Assembly (NCBI RefSeq): GCF_014195635.1
Contig: NZ_JACICC010000001.1
Coordinates: 496,001-560,000 of the forward strand
Reading direction: 5' to 3'
DNA: 64,000 nucleotides
DNA from: Pseudochelatococcus contaminans
GTDB taxonomy: Bacteria; Pseudomonadota; Alphaproteobacteria; Rhizobiales; Beijerinckiaceae
Shown here: positions 37,386 through 45,840 of the stretch, piece by piece
How positions within the stretch are numbered: the stretch's first letter is position 1
Layout of the letters: each line of letters begins with the position of its first letter
Program-made: the position numbers and the translations under genes
Notes under the pieces: model-generated
Seen by the model: the letters and a program-made list of their open reading frames with translations, nothing else
The model's database searches: none
What the model was told of the DNA's origin: nothing

Positions 37386-37982
37386 GTGACTTTTACGCTT
37401 CCCGATCTTCCCTATGCCTACGATGCGCTTCAGCCCTACGTGTCGCGTGAAACGCTCGAATACCACCACGACAAGCATCATAAGGCTTATGTCGATACCG
37501 GTAACAAGCTTCTGGAAGGCACCGATCTGGCGGGCAAGTCGCTCGAGGAGATCGTCAAGGCTTCCTATGGCACCAATCAGGCGCTGTTCAACAATGCCGG
37601 TCAGCACTACAACCACCTGCACTTCTGGCACTGGCTGAAGCCCAATGGCGGCGGCGCTATCCCCGGTGAGCTTGAGAAGAAGATCATCGAGGATCTGGGT
37701 TCGGTCGAGAAGGCCAAGGAAGACTTCATCCAGGCCGGCATCACCCAGTTCGGCTCCGGCTGGGCATGGCTCGCCGTCAAGGATGGCAAGATCGTCGTCC
37801 AGAAGACCCCCAACGGCGAAAATCCGCTCGTGCACGGCGCGACCCCGATTCTCGGCGTCGACGTGTGGGAGCACTCCTACTACATCGACTACCGCAACCG
37901 CCGCCCCGACTACCTGAAGGCCGTTGTCGAAAATCTGGTGAACTGGGAATACGTCGCCGAGCTTTACAGCAAGGCTGTCTGA
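37386..37982 (+). CDS. sodB: Superoxide dismutase, Fe/Mn family
   Basis: A 198-residue enzyme starting at a GTG with GAGGAG 6 bases upstream; the frame is open further 5' but that part has no family resemblance. Metal ligands are visible: His27 in 'RETLEYHHDKHHKAYV', the second His in 'NNAGQHYNHLHFWHWL', and the Asp/His pair in 'LGVDVWEHSYYIDYRN'. It dismutates superoxide in the cytoplasm. The sequence pattern fits FeSOD, but Fe versus Mn use cannot be settled by eye. It is a single-gene unit with its own terminator. Confidence 0.95.
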   Translation: MTFTLPDLPYAYDALQPYVSRETLEYHHDKHHKAYVDTGNKLLEGTDLAGKSLEEIVKASYGTNQALFNNAGQHYNHLHFWHWLKPNGGGAIPGELEKKIIEDLGSVEKAKEDFIQAGITQFGSGWAWLAVKDGKIVVQKTPNGENPLVHGATPILGVDVWEHSYYIDYRNRRPDYLKAVVENLVNWEYVAELYSKAV

Positions 37983-38046
37983 TATCGCTGATCGACACCG
38001 TTCCAGTACAACTTGGGTGGTGTCGCGGTCAGTCTGATGGTTAGAG

Positions 38047-38074
38047 GCCCGGGGCGTTGCTTCCGGGCTTTTTT
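38047..38074 (+). terminator. Terminator of sodB
   Basis: Stem GCCCGG/CCGGGC with a 10-base loop, followed by six T residues. A classical rho-independent form 65 bases after the stop. Confidence 0.8.
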
Positions 38075-38091
38075 CTTTGCGCGGCAAAATA

Positions 38092-39969
38092 TCAGGAGGC
38101 CGATTCCATCTCCGATGAGACGGTGAGCCATTCCTCTTCGGCCAGTGCGAGGGCCGTTGCCGCTTCGGATCGCATCCGCGCCAGCTCGGCGGCTTTTTCC
38201 GGATTTTTGCTGAACGTATCGGGGGCGGCGAGGGCGGCGTCGATTTTCGCGATACCGTCGCTGAGCTTTTCGATGCGGGCTTCGAGTGTCTCGATGCGTT
38301 TACGCAATGGAGCGAGCGCAGTGCGCGTCCGGGCGGCCGCGCGCCTGCGGTCTGCCTTTTCCCCGCCCGATGGTGCAGTCGCTCCGGCATCACGCGTCGA
38401 TGCGGTGTCCCCCGAAAGAACGAGTTTTCGATAATCGTCCATATCGCCGTCGTAGGGCTTCACCGAGCCTTTCGACACCAGCCACAATCTGTCTGCACAG
38501 GCTTCGATCAGGAAGCGATCATGGCTGATGAGCACCACGGCGCCAGTGTAGTCATTGATCGCTTCAATCAACGCCTGCCGGCTGTCGATATCCAGATGGT
38601 TGGTCGGCTCGTCGAGAATAATGAGGTTTGGGGCATTGAATGCAGCCAATCCCAGAAGGAGACGCGCCTTTTCACCGCCGGACAATTGGGCCACGGGCGT
38701 ATCTGCCTTGGTGACAGGAAAGCCGAGGCTGGCCGCCCGTGATCGCTGCTGCGCTTCGGTTGCTTCCGGCATCAGCGCGGCGACATGCTGCAAGGGAGTC
38801 GCCGCCGGGTTCAATTCTTCAAGCTGATGCTGCGCAAAATAGGCTACGCGCAGCTTGGCCGCACGGGTGACCCCGCCTTTCATGGGCTCCATCCTGCCTG
38901 ACAATAACTTGGCGAATGTTGATTTACCGTTGCCGTTGGAACCGAGAAGGGCAATGCGGTCATCCGGGGACAGCGTGAGGTTGATCCGGTCCAGCACGAT
39001 GCGCTCGCCATATCCGACCGCAGCATTCTCCATCGCGATGATCGGCGGCGACAATGGCTTTTCCGGACCGGGGAGATGGAAGGGAATCGATTCTTCCTGC
39101 GTGATTGCCGCGATAGGCTCCATCTTTTCGAGCCGCTTGAGACGCGATTGCGCTTGCTTGGCCTTGGTGGCTTTGGCGCGGAAACGGTCGACGAAGCTTT
39201 GGAGGTGTTTGCGCTCCACTTCCTGCTTGACCCTGGCCTTGGCTACAAGCGCCATTTTCTCCCGCCGCTGACGGTCAAAAGACGTGAAACCACCACGATA
39301 AATCGTCAGCTTGCCGCGATCGAGATGCAGGATGTGATCCACGCAGGCGTCAAGCAATTCGCGATCGTGGCTGATGATCAGCGCCGTGTGAGGATAACGG
39401 GCAAGATAATCGTACAGCCAGAGAGTGCCTTCGAGGTCGAGATAGTTCGTTGGCTCATCGAGCAGCAGAAGATCCGGTTCCGTGAACAGCACGGCGGCGA
39501 GAGCAACCCGCATGCGCCAGCCACCGGAAAACGACGAACAGGGCCGTGCCTGCGCCTCGGCGTCAAAGCCAAGGCCGTGCAGAATGCTCGCCGCCCGTGC
39601 CGGGGCGGAATGCGCGTCGATGTCCACCAGCCGTGTTTCGATTTCCGCCCGACGCAGGTTGTCGGTGGTTTTTTCAGCTTCGGTGATCAGGGCGGCGCGC
39701 TCCTTGTCGGCTGCCAGCACCACGTCGAGCAGCGATTCGGGGCCGCCCGGCGCTTCCTGCGCCACCGCGCCGATGCGCTGTCCGCGAGGCAGCGAAGCCG
39801 TGCCGCTTTCGGATGCAAGCTCGCCCAGCAAAAGCTTGAAAAGTGTGGTTTTTCCCGCGCCATTCCGGCCGACAAGGCCGACACGCGAACCATCGGGAAT
39901 CACTGCATCCGCGTGATCGAGAATAAGGCGGTCACCCAGCCGGTAGGTAAGGTCATTGATCTGAAGCAT
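38092..39969 (-). CDS. ABC-F family ATPase
   Basis: A 625-residue soluble protein with two ABC ATPase domains and no membrane segments. Domain one has 'GLVGRNGAGKTTLF', 'FSGGWRMRVALAAVLF' and 'LLLDEPTNYLDLEG'. Domain two has 'ALLGSNGNGKSTFAK', 'LSGGEKARLLLGLAAF' and 'LILDEPTNHLDIDS'. A charged linker (about residues 240-300) joins them, and a coiled coil forms the C-terminus ('LRKRIETLEARIEKLSDGIAKI'). ABC-F proteins act on ribosomes in translation. The architecture suggests an Uup/YheS-like housekeeping member rather than an antibiotic-resistance type. Confidence 0.92.
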   Translation of the reverse strand: MLQINDLTYRLGDRLILDHADAVIPDGSRVGLVGRNGAGKTTLFKLLLGELASESGTASLPRGQRIGAVAQEAPGGPESLLDVVLAADKERAALITEAEKTTDNLRRAEIETRLVDIDAHSAPARAASILHGLGFDAEAQARPCSSFSGGWRMRVALAAVLFTEPDLLLLDEPTNYLDLEGTLWLYDYLARYPHTALIISHDRELLDACVDHILHLDRGKLTIYRGGFTSFDRQRREKMALVAKARVKQEVERKHLQSFVDRFRAKATKAKQAQSRLKRLEKMEPIAAITQEESIPFHLPGPEKPLSPPIIAMENAAVGYGERIVLDRINLTLSPDDRIALLGSNGNGKSTFAKLLSGRMEPMKGGVTRAAKLRVAYFAQHQLEELNPAATPLQHVAALMPEATEAQQRSRAASLGFPVTKADTPVAQLSGGEKARLLLGLAAFNAPNLIILDEPTNHLDIDSRQALIEAINDYTGAVVLISHDRFLIEACADRLWLVSKGSVKPYDGDMDDYRKLVLSGDTASTRDAGATAPSGGEKADRRRAAARTRTALAPLRKRIETLEARIEKLSDGIAKIDAALAAPDTFSKNPEKAAELARMRSEAATALALAEEEWLTVSSEMESAS

Positions 39970-40749
39970 GGTCCGCCGACCATATCAGCCGCAGCAAATG
40001 CGGAAAGTCTGTGCGCTGAAATTATCGAAAAAATATCGACTGCTGCCGTTGCCTTGCATCATATGATGCATCAGGGAATCGGAAAGAACGCGTGGGATAG
40101 AAATCCAGATCCGGTGCATGGCGAACCCTATGAAAAATGTGGACATAGCAAGATCATTTATAGTATGAATAGCGAACATATAACGCGATTCTGACAGGTA
40201 TGCAAAAATATAAAGCAATTATCGCAACGAGATAGGTGCACTTGTGGACAATAAGGAAAATGCAGGCGATAAGTCCCTTATTCTGCCGCGATAATCCACT
40301 AACGCTGCGTTGCGTTCCGGAGTTGGAACACCTGTGGGAGACCTGTGCCGATTATTGGAATGTTCCGTTGACAGGCTGGAATTGTGACAAATACGCAACG
40401 GTGCTGGAGGCTGACTGAGTTATTTTGTCTCACATCCGTCGACGCGAAATTTCCCGTATAAGACGGCAAGTTACGTCCGGGCCAATCCCTGAAAATATAC
40501 GTTTATGGCTGTGGAAGGCAGATACTGAAGCGCGATTGCCGATTCTGTCGAATGGTTTGACGCTCTGGCTTCACCGACTCGTGATTTCTGCTGAAAGTCG
40601 ACATTTTTGTTTTTGTCCGCATAAAATGGCGCAGTAGCACATTATATGCGGAGTGGAGACGTCTCTTCCCGATCAGGGCAGGATAGTTCTGCTCATGTGT
40701 ATCGCAAGCGGTTTTTCATAAGGAAGCCGCCCAGTTTTGGAGTGCCGGA
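39970..40749. other. 780-base low-GC spacer upstream of the Crp/Fnr gene
   Basis: Visibly richer in A and T than its surroundings. Short frames at 40236-40418 and 40425-40637 lack ribosome-binding sites and family resemblance. It contains a perfect 16-bp palindrome (40055-40070). The divergent promoters of the ABC-F and Crp/Fnr genes must lie here. Confidence 0.55.
40055..40070. promoter_or_regulatory. Perfect 16-bp palindrome TGCATCATATGATGCA
   Basis: Exactly self-complementary, about 90 bases upstream of the ABC-F start and about 680 bases upstream of the Crp/Fnr start. It has the size of a dimeric regulator operator, but no regulator is recognised for it. Confidence 0.4.
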
Positions 40750-41436
40750 ATGGGTGATCTCGGTCGCGTGCCGTTTTTTCAGGATGCCGGGATCGACTTC
40801 GCATTGTTTGCGCCGCGTTTGCACTGGCGCCGCTTTGTGACGGGCGAAGTGCTTATAGATTATGAGGAAAAATCCACCGACGTCTATTTTCTCGTCGCCG
40901 GAGAAGTGCGCGTTCTGGTGCGCACACAGGCGGGACGCGAAATTATCCTCGACGATATGCGCGCCGGGCAGTTTTTTGGCGAACTTGCGGCCATCGACGG
41001 TGTGGGGCGGTCAGCGAATGTCGCGGCTTTGACGCAGGGCGAAGTATGTGTTGTGCCGGCTCATGTTTTTCGTGACATCGTTCTGTCGTCGCCGGTCGTG
41101 ACGGAGCGGTTATTGCGCCTTCTGGCGCAGCGCGTACGCGAGCTTAATGCGCGGCTGACGGAGCATGCCATACTGGACCTGCGCCACAGGCTCTATGCGG
41201 AGTTGTTGCGTTTATCCGTACCACGCAATGGGCATCCGGGCGAACTGGTGATTTCGCCGCCGCCCTATCATCATGTTCTCGCCGCCAGAATCGGCTGCCG
41301 CCGGGAGCAGGTCACACGCGAGTTTACGACGCTGTCGCGGGATGGCATCGTTGAGCGCACGCGGGGGGCGCTGGTTCTTCGCCAGCCGGAGGTGTTGCGG
41401 GACAGGGTGAGCAACGCCATGCGGGAAGTAGGGTGA
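40750..41436 (+). CDS. Crp/Fnr-family transcriptional regulator
   Basis: A 228-residue protein. The N-terminal cyclic-nucleotide-type beta-barrel has 'DVYFLVAGEVRVLVRTQAGREI' and a phosphate-cassette-like 'FGELAAIDGVGRSANVAALT', close to the cAMP-binding pattern of Crp. A long dimer helix follows, then a winged helix-turn-helix 'HHVLAARIGCRREQVTREFTTLSRDGIVERTRGALVL'. The N-terminal cysteine cluster of Fnr is absent, so an Fe-S oxygen sensor is unlikely and a nucleotide-sensing type is more probable. GGAG precedes the ATG. Targets are unknown. Confidence 0.88.
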   Translation: MGDLGRVPFFQDAGIDFALFAPRLHWRRFVTGEVLIDYEEKSTDVYFLVAGEVRVLVRTQAGREIILDDMRAGQFFGELAAIDGVGRSANVAALTQGEVCVVPAHVFRDIVLSSPVVTERLLRLLAQRVRELNARLTEHAILDLRHRLYAELLRLSVPRNGHPGELVISPPPYHHVLAARIGCRREQVTREFTTLSRDGIVERTRGALVLRQPEVLRDRVSNAMREVG

Positions 41437-41678
41437 TCCCGGTCGGCCCGAGTAACATAGTACATATGGCCATGTGTCCGTCCGACGTTATGCAGCAGTT
41501 GCGCGAGGTCATGTCACGAGCCTTGATTTAGCCGGACAAGAAAACGTCGCGCTGCGATGTGTGTGTTCGCGTGTCGTGTTGTCTGCGCTACTTTTATGTC
41601 CGGCTACGCAATTTTCCCGCAAGCAATATATGGTGTGACAGACAGGTGCGCCACCTTCGAGCGAATCGGAGTGCATCC

Positions 41679-41776
41679 AGATCATTTCGGCATTTCATTG
41701 AAACGCAGAAATGCTCTATCACATTGATTTTACGCGTTTTCAAGCAAAGCACATACCGCTTTACTTGGAAACGCTT
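41679..41776 (-). repeat. Dispersed two-module palindromic repeat, family A, copy 2
   Basis: Read on the minus strand it runs AAGCGTTTCCAAGTAAAGC, then GCTTGAAAACGCGTAAAAT, then AGAGCATTTCTGCGTTTCAA and GAAATGCCGAAATGATCT. It matches copy 1 (1689-1789) module by module with scattered substitutions. Confidence 0.7.
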
Positions 41777-41801
41777 CAGCAGACGGTTTATTGCATGGCG
41801 G

Positions 41802-41846
41802 CCTGAACTCGATCCTGCGGATCGACTTGACAGCAAGCCGTTCTAT
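41802..41846 (+). repeat. Dispersed repeat family B, partial copy
   Basis: CTGAACTCGAT..GGATCGACTTGA..GCAAGCCGTTCTAT aligns with the right half of the 44239-44334 copy. It directly follows the family A copy. Confidence 0.45.
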
Positions 41847-42008
41847 AGCTTTTCAGTTTTCCGCTGGAAGTCTGAAATCTATAAGTGTGGAATCGATGCG
41901 CTTTATCCACGCAGGGCGGTATTCGTTTTGCTTGAAAGCGGTTTAGAGAGTATGTTCTGGCGGGCCGATGCGGTTCGTTGTGCCATCCGGAGCCGAGGTC
42001 TTTAAAGT

Positions 42009-42707
42009 ATGTCAGTTTACGATTCCATCAGGCAGGGGCTCACGCCTATCCATAAGGAGGGGTATCCCTTCATCGCCATCTCGGCGGTCGCCTCGCTCGT
42101 TCTCGGGCAGCTTTGGTCGCCGCTGGGCTGGATAGGGCTCATTATCACGCTCTGGATCTGCTACTTTTTTCGCGATCCTGAACGTCACACGCCGGTTAGG
42201 CCCGGGCTGGTGATCGCCCCGGCTGACGGGCGGGTCAGTGCGATCGGCGAAGTTTTGCCGCCCCCGGAACTGGGACTGGGCGAAGCGCCGCTGATGCGGG
42301 TGTCGATCTTCATGAGCGTGTTCGACTGCCATGTGAATCGCAGCCCGGTAGACGGCATTGTCGAGCGCGTCGTGTACACGCCAGGTATTTTTATCAACGC
42401 GGATCTCGACAAGGCAAGTGAAGACAATGAGCGCAATGGCCTTGTCATTCTGTCGGGCGAGACGCGCATCGGTGTGGTTCAGATCGCCGGCCTCATCGCG
42501 CGGCGTATCGTGTGTTTCGTCAGCGAGGCCGATACCTTGCAAGCGGGCGAGCGTTTTGGTCTGATCCGTTTCGGCTCCCGGCTGGATATCTATCTGCCGC
42601 CGGAGGTGCAGCCGCTCGTGGGCCTCGGACAGCGAACCGTGGCCGGTGAGACGGTGCTGGCGGATCTGTTTGCCGAGCAGACTCCGCGTGTCTTCCGGGC
42701 GGCTTGA
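42009..42707 (+). CDS. psd: Phosphatidylserine decarboxylase, proenzyme
   Basis: A 232-residue short-type Psd. It has N-terminal membrane segments ('[34 protein letters not shown]') and the conserved '[16 protein letters not shown]'. The self-cleavage site is Gly189-Ser190 in '[13 protein letters not shown]', which generates the pyruvoyl cofactor. It decarboxylates phosphatidylserine to phosphatidylethanolamine at the inner membrane. pssA, which makes the substrate, follows 52 bases downstream. All key residues are present. Confidence 0.95.
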   Translation: MSVYDSIRQGLTPIHKEGYPFIAISAVASLVLGQLWSPLGWIGLIITLWICYFFRDPERHTPVRPGLVIAPADGRVSAIGEVLPPPELGLGEAPLMRVSIFMSVFDCHVNRSPVDGIVERVVYTPGIFINADLDKASEDNERNGLVILSGETRIGVVQIAGLIARRIVCFVSEADTLQAGERFGLIRFGSRLDIYLPPEVQPLVGLGQRTVAGETVLADLFAEQTPRVFRAA

Positions 42708-42759
42708 GGTGGCTGGTTTCGGTTTTCCGGCGGCCGCTGTTCATGTATGACTTGCACGC

Positions 42760-43623
42760 ATGAGTGATCTCTTTCCGCCTTTCGTTCCGGACCCGGATGA
42801 GCCGCGCCGCCGCTTTCGTCCCATTCCGCTCCGACTTCTCGTTCCCAATGTCATCACGCTGCTGGCTCTTTGCCTGGGCCTGACGGCTATCAGGATGGCC
42901 ATTGAGGGCAGGCTTGAACTCGCCATGTTGTCCATCCTGCTGGCCGCCGTGCTGGACGGGGCTGATGGCCGCGTGGCGCGTCTGCTCAAGGGTACGTCGC
43001 GCTTCGGTGCGGAGCTTGATTCGCTGTCGGATTTCGTCAATTTTGGCGTCGCGCCCGCGCTCTTGCTCTACGTGTTCATTCTGGATGAGATGAAGTCGCT
43101 GGGGTGGATCGCGGCGATCATCTACGCCATAGCCGCCGCTCTGCGTCTGGCGCGTTTCAATGTGATGCTGGACGATCCCGGCCGGCCCGAGTGGCAAAAG
43201 AACTATTTCGTCGGCATGGCCGCGCCCGCCGGCGCACTGACCGTGCTGCTGCCGGTTTATCTGCATTTCATCGTCTGGCCTGTCGGGGAACTCGCTGCGC
43301 CTGTCGTCGCGATTTATACGGTGGCTATCGGGCTTTTGATGGTGAGCCGCATCCCGACATATTCCGGGAAAACGCTCGGCCAGCGCATCGCGCGCGATAT
43401 GGTGCTGCCGCTGTTCGTGGTGGTGGTGCTGCTGTCGGCGCTGTTGGTGAGTTTCCCGTTTCACGTGCTGGCGCTCGCCACCATCGCTTATCTCGTATCG
43501 CTGCCTTTCGGCGCTATGCGCTATCGCGCACGGGAGAAGGCGGAAAAAGCCTCCTTGGCAGCACGGAAATCCTCACCGGCAGCAGTGGACGCCGCACCCG
43601 CGGAAGATGCGCGGGATCCGTAA
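42760..43623 (+). CDS. pssA: CDP-diacylglycerol-serine O-phosphatidyltransferase
   Basis: A 287-residue integral membrane enzyme with the CDP-alcohol phosphotransferase motif 'DGADGRVARLLKGTSRFGAELDSLSD' split over residues 69-94, and about eight hydrophobic segments. It makes phosphatidylserine, which Psd then decarboxylates. No clear ribosome-binding site precedes the ATG; coupling to psd is likely. The C-terminus is an Ala/Ser-rich cytoplasmic tail. Gene order psd-pssA is usual in the order. Confidence 0.94.
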   Translation: MSDLFPPFVPDPDEPRRRFRPIPLRLLVPNVITLLALCLGLTAIRMAIEGRLELAMLSILLAAVLDGADGRVARLLKGTSRFGAELDSLSDFVNFGVAPALLLYVFILDEMKSLGWIAAIIYAIAAALRLARFNVMLDDPGRPEWQKNYFVGMAAPAGALTVLLPVYLHFIVWPVGELAAPVVAIYTVAIGLLMVSRIPTYSGKTLGQRIARDMVLPLFVVVVLLSALLVSFPFHVLALATIAYLVSLPFGAMRYRAREKAEKASLAARKSSPAAVDAAPAEDARDP

Positions 43624-43683
43624 AACGGAGCCCGGCATCGTTGCCCCCGCCGCTTCCGGGACGGGCTTGCCTGCCACGGGAGC

Positions 43684-44073
43684 TTATTTGCCCTTCAACC
43701 GCTGCGCTGTCAGGCGGCGGGCATTTGCCTTGACGCGCCGGCGGGCGGGTGCGGAGCTTGTGTCGGCTATGTGCATGATTTTCTGCGGCAGCTCTTTCGC
43801 CTGCACGCGACCAAATGCCATGTCGATCCACAACCGCTGCCATGCCTGCGTCGCGACAAGCCCGGCCTCCATGGCGACGGCGGCCTTTTCTGTGAACGCG
43901 CGGCGTGTTTCGGCGCTCATCTTGTGCGTAGGGTCCATGGTGTCGTAGACGAACTCCGGCCATCGGATGGCGATGGTCATGGCCGTCGCCTGCGCCGTTT
44001 CGGTTGCGTCCGCAAGCCGCTTGTTGGTGAGCGGGGAGGGAATATGCTTCGAGAAGGGGTGCTTGGCTGACAT
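43684..44073 (-). CDS. Small helical protein of unknown function, weakly phasin-like
   Basis: A 129-residue protein with an amphipathic helical centre ('RRAFTEKAAVAMEAGLVATQAWQRLWIDMAFGRV') and a strongly basic C-terminus ('SAPARRRVKANARRLTAQRLKGK'). The helical block with alternating Ala and aromatics recalls phasins, which coat PHB granules, but no family motif is certain. The start follows GTGGA. It is convergent with pssA. Soluble, no signal peptide. It is probably real, given codon use and a plausible start, but function is not assigned. Confidence 0.6.
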   Translation of the reverse strand: MSAKHPFSKHIPSPLTNKRLADATETAQATAMTIAIRWPEFVYDTMDPTHKMSAETRRAFTEKAAVAMEAGLVATQAWQRLWIDMAFGRVQAKELPQKIMHIADTSSAPARRRVKANARRLTAQRLKGK

Positions 44074-44238
44074 GATGTTTCCACATCTAAAAACGGAGTT
44101 GCTTTATCGCTTATCGATAGGACGTGTCCGCATCACGACAATCGACGATAACCGTTTCACCAATTCATTTCGCCCTGTGCGGTTCCATGATAAGCCCTCA
44201 CGGTGAAATGGCGGCTCGTTTTCGCTTGTGGATCGCGG

Positions 44239-44334
44239 GATGTTCCGATGGAATCAAAACAAACGTTTCAGATTCTATATTCTACCGCAACTTGCGTTCA
44301 ACTCGATGGATCGACTTGAACGCAAACTGCTCTA
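44239..44334 (+). repeat. Dispersed repeat family B, full copy
   Basis: Begins GATGTTCCGATGGAATCA, continues through ATTCTATATTCTACCGCAAC and ends GACTTGAACGCAAACTGCTCTA. The best preserved relatives are at 56176-56272 (plus) and 51146-51239 (minus). It lies directly upstream of maf. Confidence 0.65.
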
Positions 44335-44368
44335 ACGTTTTGTGAAAAGGTTTTTGGGAGAAGGTTTG

Positions 44369-45115
44369 TTGAGCAATATCGGGAACCGGCCGGATGAAGC
44401 AGCCGTGCGTGACATTGTGACCGAAAGTGCGCCGGTGGAGCAAGCTGGCAGGCCAGCGGTTGAAGTGCGCGAGCGCGAAAGCTGGCGGCCTGAGCTTGTT
44501 CTGGCCTCAGCTTCCCCGCGCCGGTTGGCATTGCTTGAGCAAATCGGCATCGTTCCCGATTTGCTGCTGCCTGCCGACATTGATGAAACGCCCAGGCGGG
44601 GCGAGAAACCGCGCGATTACGCCCGCCGTGTCGCCTGCGCCAAGGCTGCGGCGGTTCGCGAACTGCTCAAGACGCGGCGCAAGGAGGGCGATGCGATTTC
44701 CGGCTCCTTCATCGTGGCGGCCGATACGGTTGTCGCGGTCGGGCGGCGCATCCTGCCGAAAGCCGAGGTTGCGGAAGAAGCGACGGATTGTCTGCGTCTG
44801 CTTTCCGGTCGTACCCATCGTGTGTACACGGCACTGGCGATCGTCTCGCCGAAAGGGCGGGAGCGGGATCGCGTAATCGAGACGCGGCTGCGCTTCAAGG
44901 CGCTGTCGCGGGCGGAGGTCGATGGCTATATCGCCAGCGGTGAGTGGCGCGGCAAGGCTGGCGGCTATGCCATTCAGGGGCTGGCCGGCTCTTTTGTGGT
45001 CAAGCTGGTTGGATCGTATTCCGGCGTTGTCGGGCTGCCGCTCTATGAAACTGCGGCGTTGCTGGCCGGTGAGGGGTACCCCGTCCACCGTCAGTGGCTG
45101 AACCTTGAACTGTAA
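44369..45115 (+). CDS. maf: Maf-family nucleotide pyrophosphatase
   Basis: The conserved domain begins at '[21 protein letters not shown]', the Maf signature; '[20 protein letters not shown]' and '[26 protein letters not shown]' follow. Maf proteins hydrolyse non-canonical or modified nucleoside triphosphates. The start is uncertain. A TTG at 44369 has GGGAGAAGG upstream and gives 248 residues with about 40 extra N-terminal residues; GTG at 44342 or internal GTGs are alternatives. yacG follows 11 bases downstream, the usual pair. infA, often upstream in relatives, is absent. Confidence 0.88.
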   Translation: MSNIGNRPDEAAVRDIVTESAPVEQAGRPAVEVRERESWRPELVLASASPRRLALLEQIGIVPDLLLPADIDETPRRGEKPRDYARRVACAKAAAVRELLKTRRKEGDAISGSFIVAADTVVAVGRRILPKAEVAEEATDCLRLLSGRTHRVYTALAIVSPKGRERDRVIETRLRFKALSRAEVDGYIASGEWRGKAGGYAIQGLAGSFVVKLVGSYSGVVGLPLYETAALLAGEGYPVHRQWLNLEL

Positions 45116-45126
45116 GGCTCCGCATC

Positions 45127-45348
45127 ATGCCCGATACCGTCAATGATCCAGAGGCCGTCAACGACAATGAGAGCGTCAGCTCGCCAGCAGGTGGTAAGTG
45201 CCCGATTTGCGGCAAACCGACCGAGTTGCGCTGGCGTCCCTTCTGCTCGCGCCGTTGTGCCGATGTCGATCTGCATCGGTGGTTTTCCGGCAGCTACGCC
45301 ATTCCCGCCTCGGACGGTGATACACGCGATAACGATGACGATATATAA
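45127..45348 (+). CDS. yacG: DNA gyrase inhibitor YacG
   Basis: A 73-residue zinc protein with the four-Cys site Cys25, Cys28, Cys40, Cys44 in 'GKCPICGKP' and 'RPFCSRRCADVDLHRWFSG'. In E. coli YacG binds GyrB and blocks DNA binding by gyrase. N- and C-terminal tails are acidic and disordered. It is co-directional with maf and followed by tRNA-Phe, an arrangement common in this order. Confidence 0.93.
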   Translation: MPDTVNDPEAVNDNESVSSPAGGKCPICGKPTELRWRPFCSRRCADVDLHRWFSGSYAIPASDGDTRDNDDDI

Positions 45349-45426
45349 AGCCTACCCGCATCTCTTTTCGCCGGGTCAATCATCGCCGCCCTGTGGACAA
45401 ATTCACCTTTATGGTGCCGGAGAGGC

Positions 45427-45455
45427 TGGACATCGAAAAATGTTGTCTCTATAAC
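45427..45455 (+). promoter_or_regulatory. Promoter of tRNA-Phe
   Basis: TGGACA, an exact 17-base spacer and TATAAC each differ by one base from the sigma70 consensus. Predicted transcription starts about 37 bases before the tRNA. Confidence 0.65.
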
Positions 45456-45498
45456 AACCGAATGACGCGGGGCGTTTAAAACGCTTCCAACGCAGAAT

Positions 45499-45574
45499 GC
45501 CCAGATAGCTCAGTTGGTAGAGCATGCGACTGAAAATCGCAGTGTCGCTGGTTCGATTCCGGCTCTGGGCACCA
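45499..45574 (+). tRNA. tRNA-Phe (GAA)
   Basis: A 76-base tRNA with encoded CCA. The acceptor stem GCCCAGA pairs with TCTGGGC. The D-arm is GCTCAGTTGGTAGAGC. The anticodon arm TGCGA-CTGAAAA-TCGCA carries GAA at positions 34-36, and the T-arm is GCTGG-TTCGATT-CCGGC. All stems pair. TTTT follows just after CCA. Confidence 0.98.
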
Positions 45575-45840
45575 CTTTTCCCCATTTATATACGATAAGT
45601 CATTTTAGCAGCCGGTGCGTTGGCTGTGTGCAGGTTGCATATCCTTGCCTGACGTCCTGAAAACATAATTGTTCAAGCCTATCCGCTACATACCGGGACT
45701 GAGTATCTGGACTCTGCAAATGCGATGTCCGCTGGCTTGTGTATACTTCCAGCCAACCTGACGTTCCGTGCGGGGGTTGACCCGGATGTCGAAATGGCGT
45801 CAACGTCCCTTCCGGATTTGGTACGAAAGGGGACTGGTGG

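Larger units (their letters stand above)
41437..42008. other. 572-base repeat-rich spacer upstream of psd
   Basis: No supportable gene; the longest frame (41559-42005) runs through repeat copies. It holds a full copy of repeat family A (41679-41776, minus) and a partial family B copy (41802-41846), with related scraps after it. It is an evident landing zone for these elements. Confidence 0.6.

Noticed and set aside
40425-40637. 70-codon frame in the low-GC spacer
   Set aside because: TTG start, no ribosome-binding site, no recognisable pattern.
40750-41436. Assignment of the Crp/Fnr gene as oxygen-sensing fnr
   Set aside because: The N-terminal cysteine cluster needed for a [4Fe-4S] cluster is absent.
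41559-42005. 148-codon frame upstream of psd
   Set aside because: Runs through family A and B repeats; composition and lack of start signal argue against coding.
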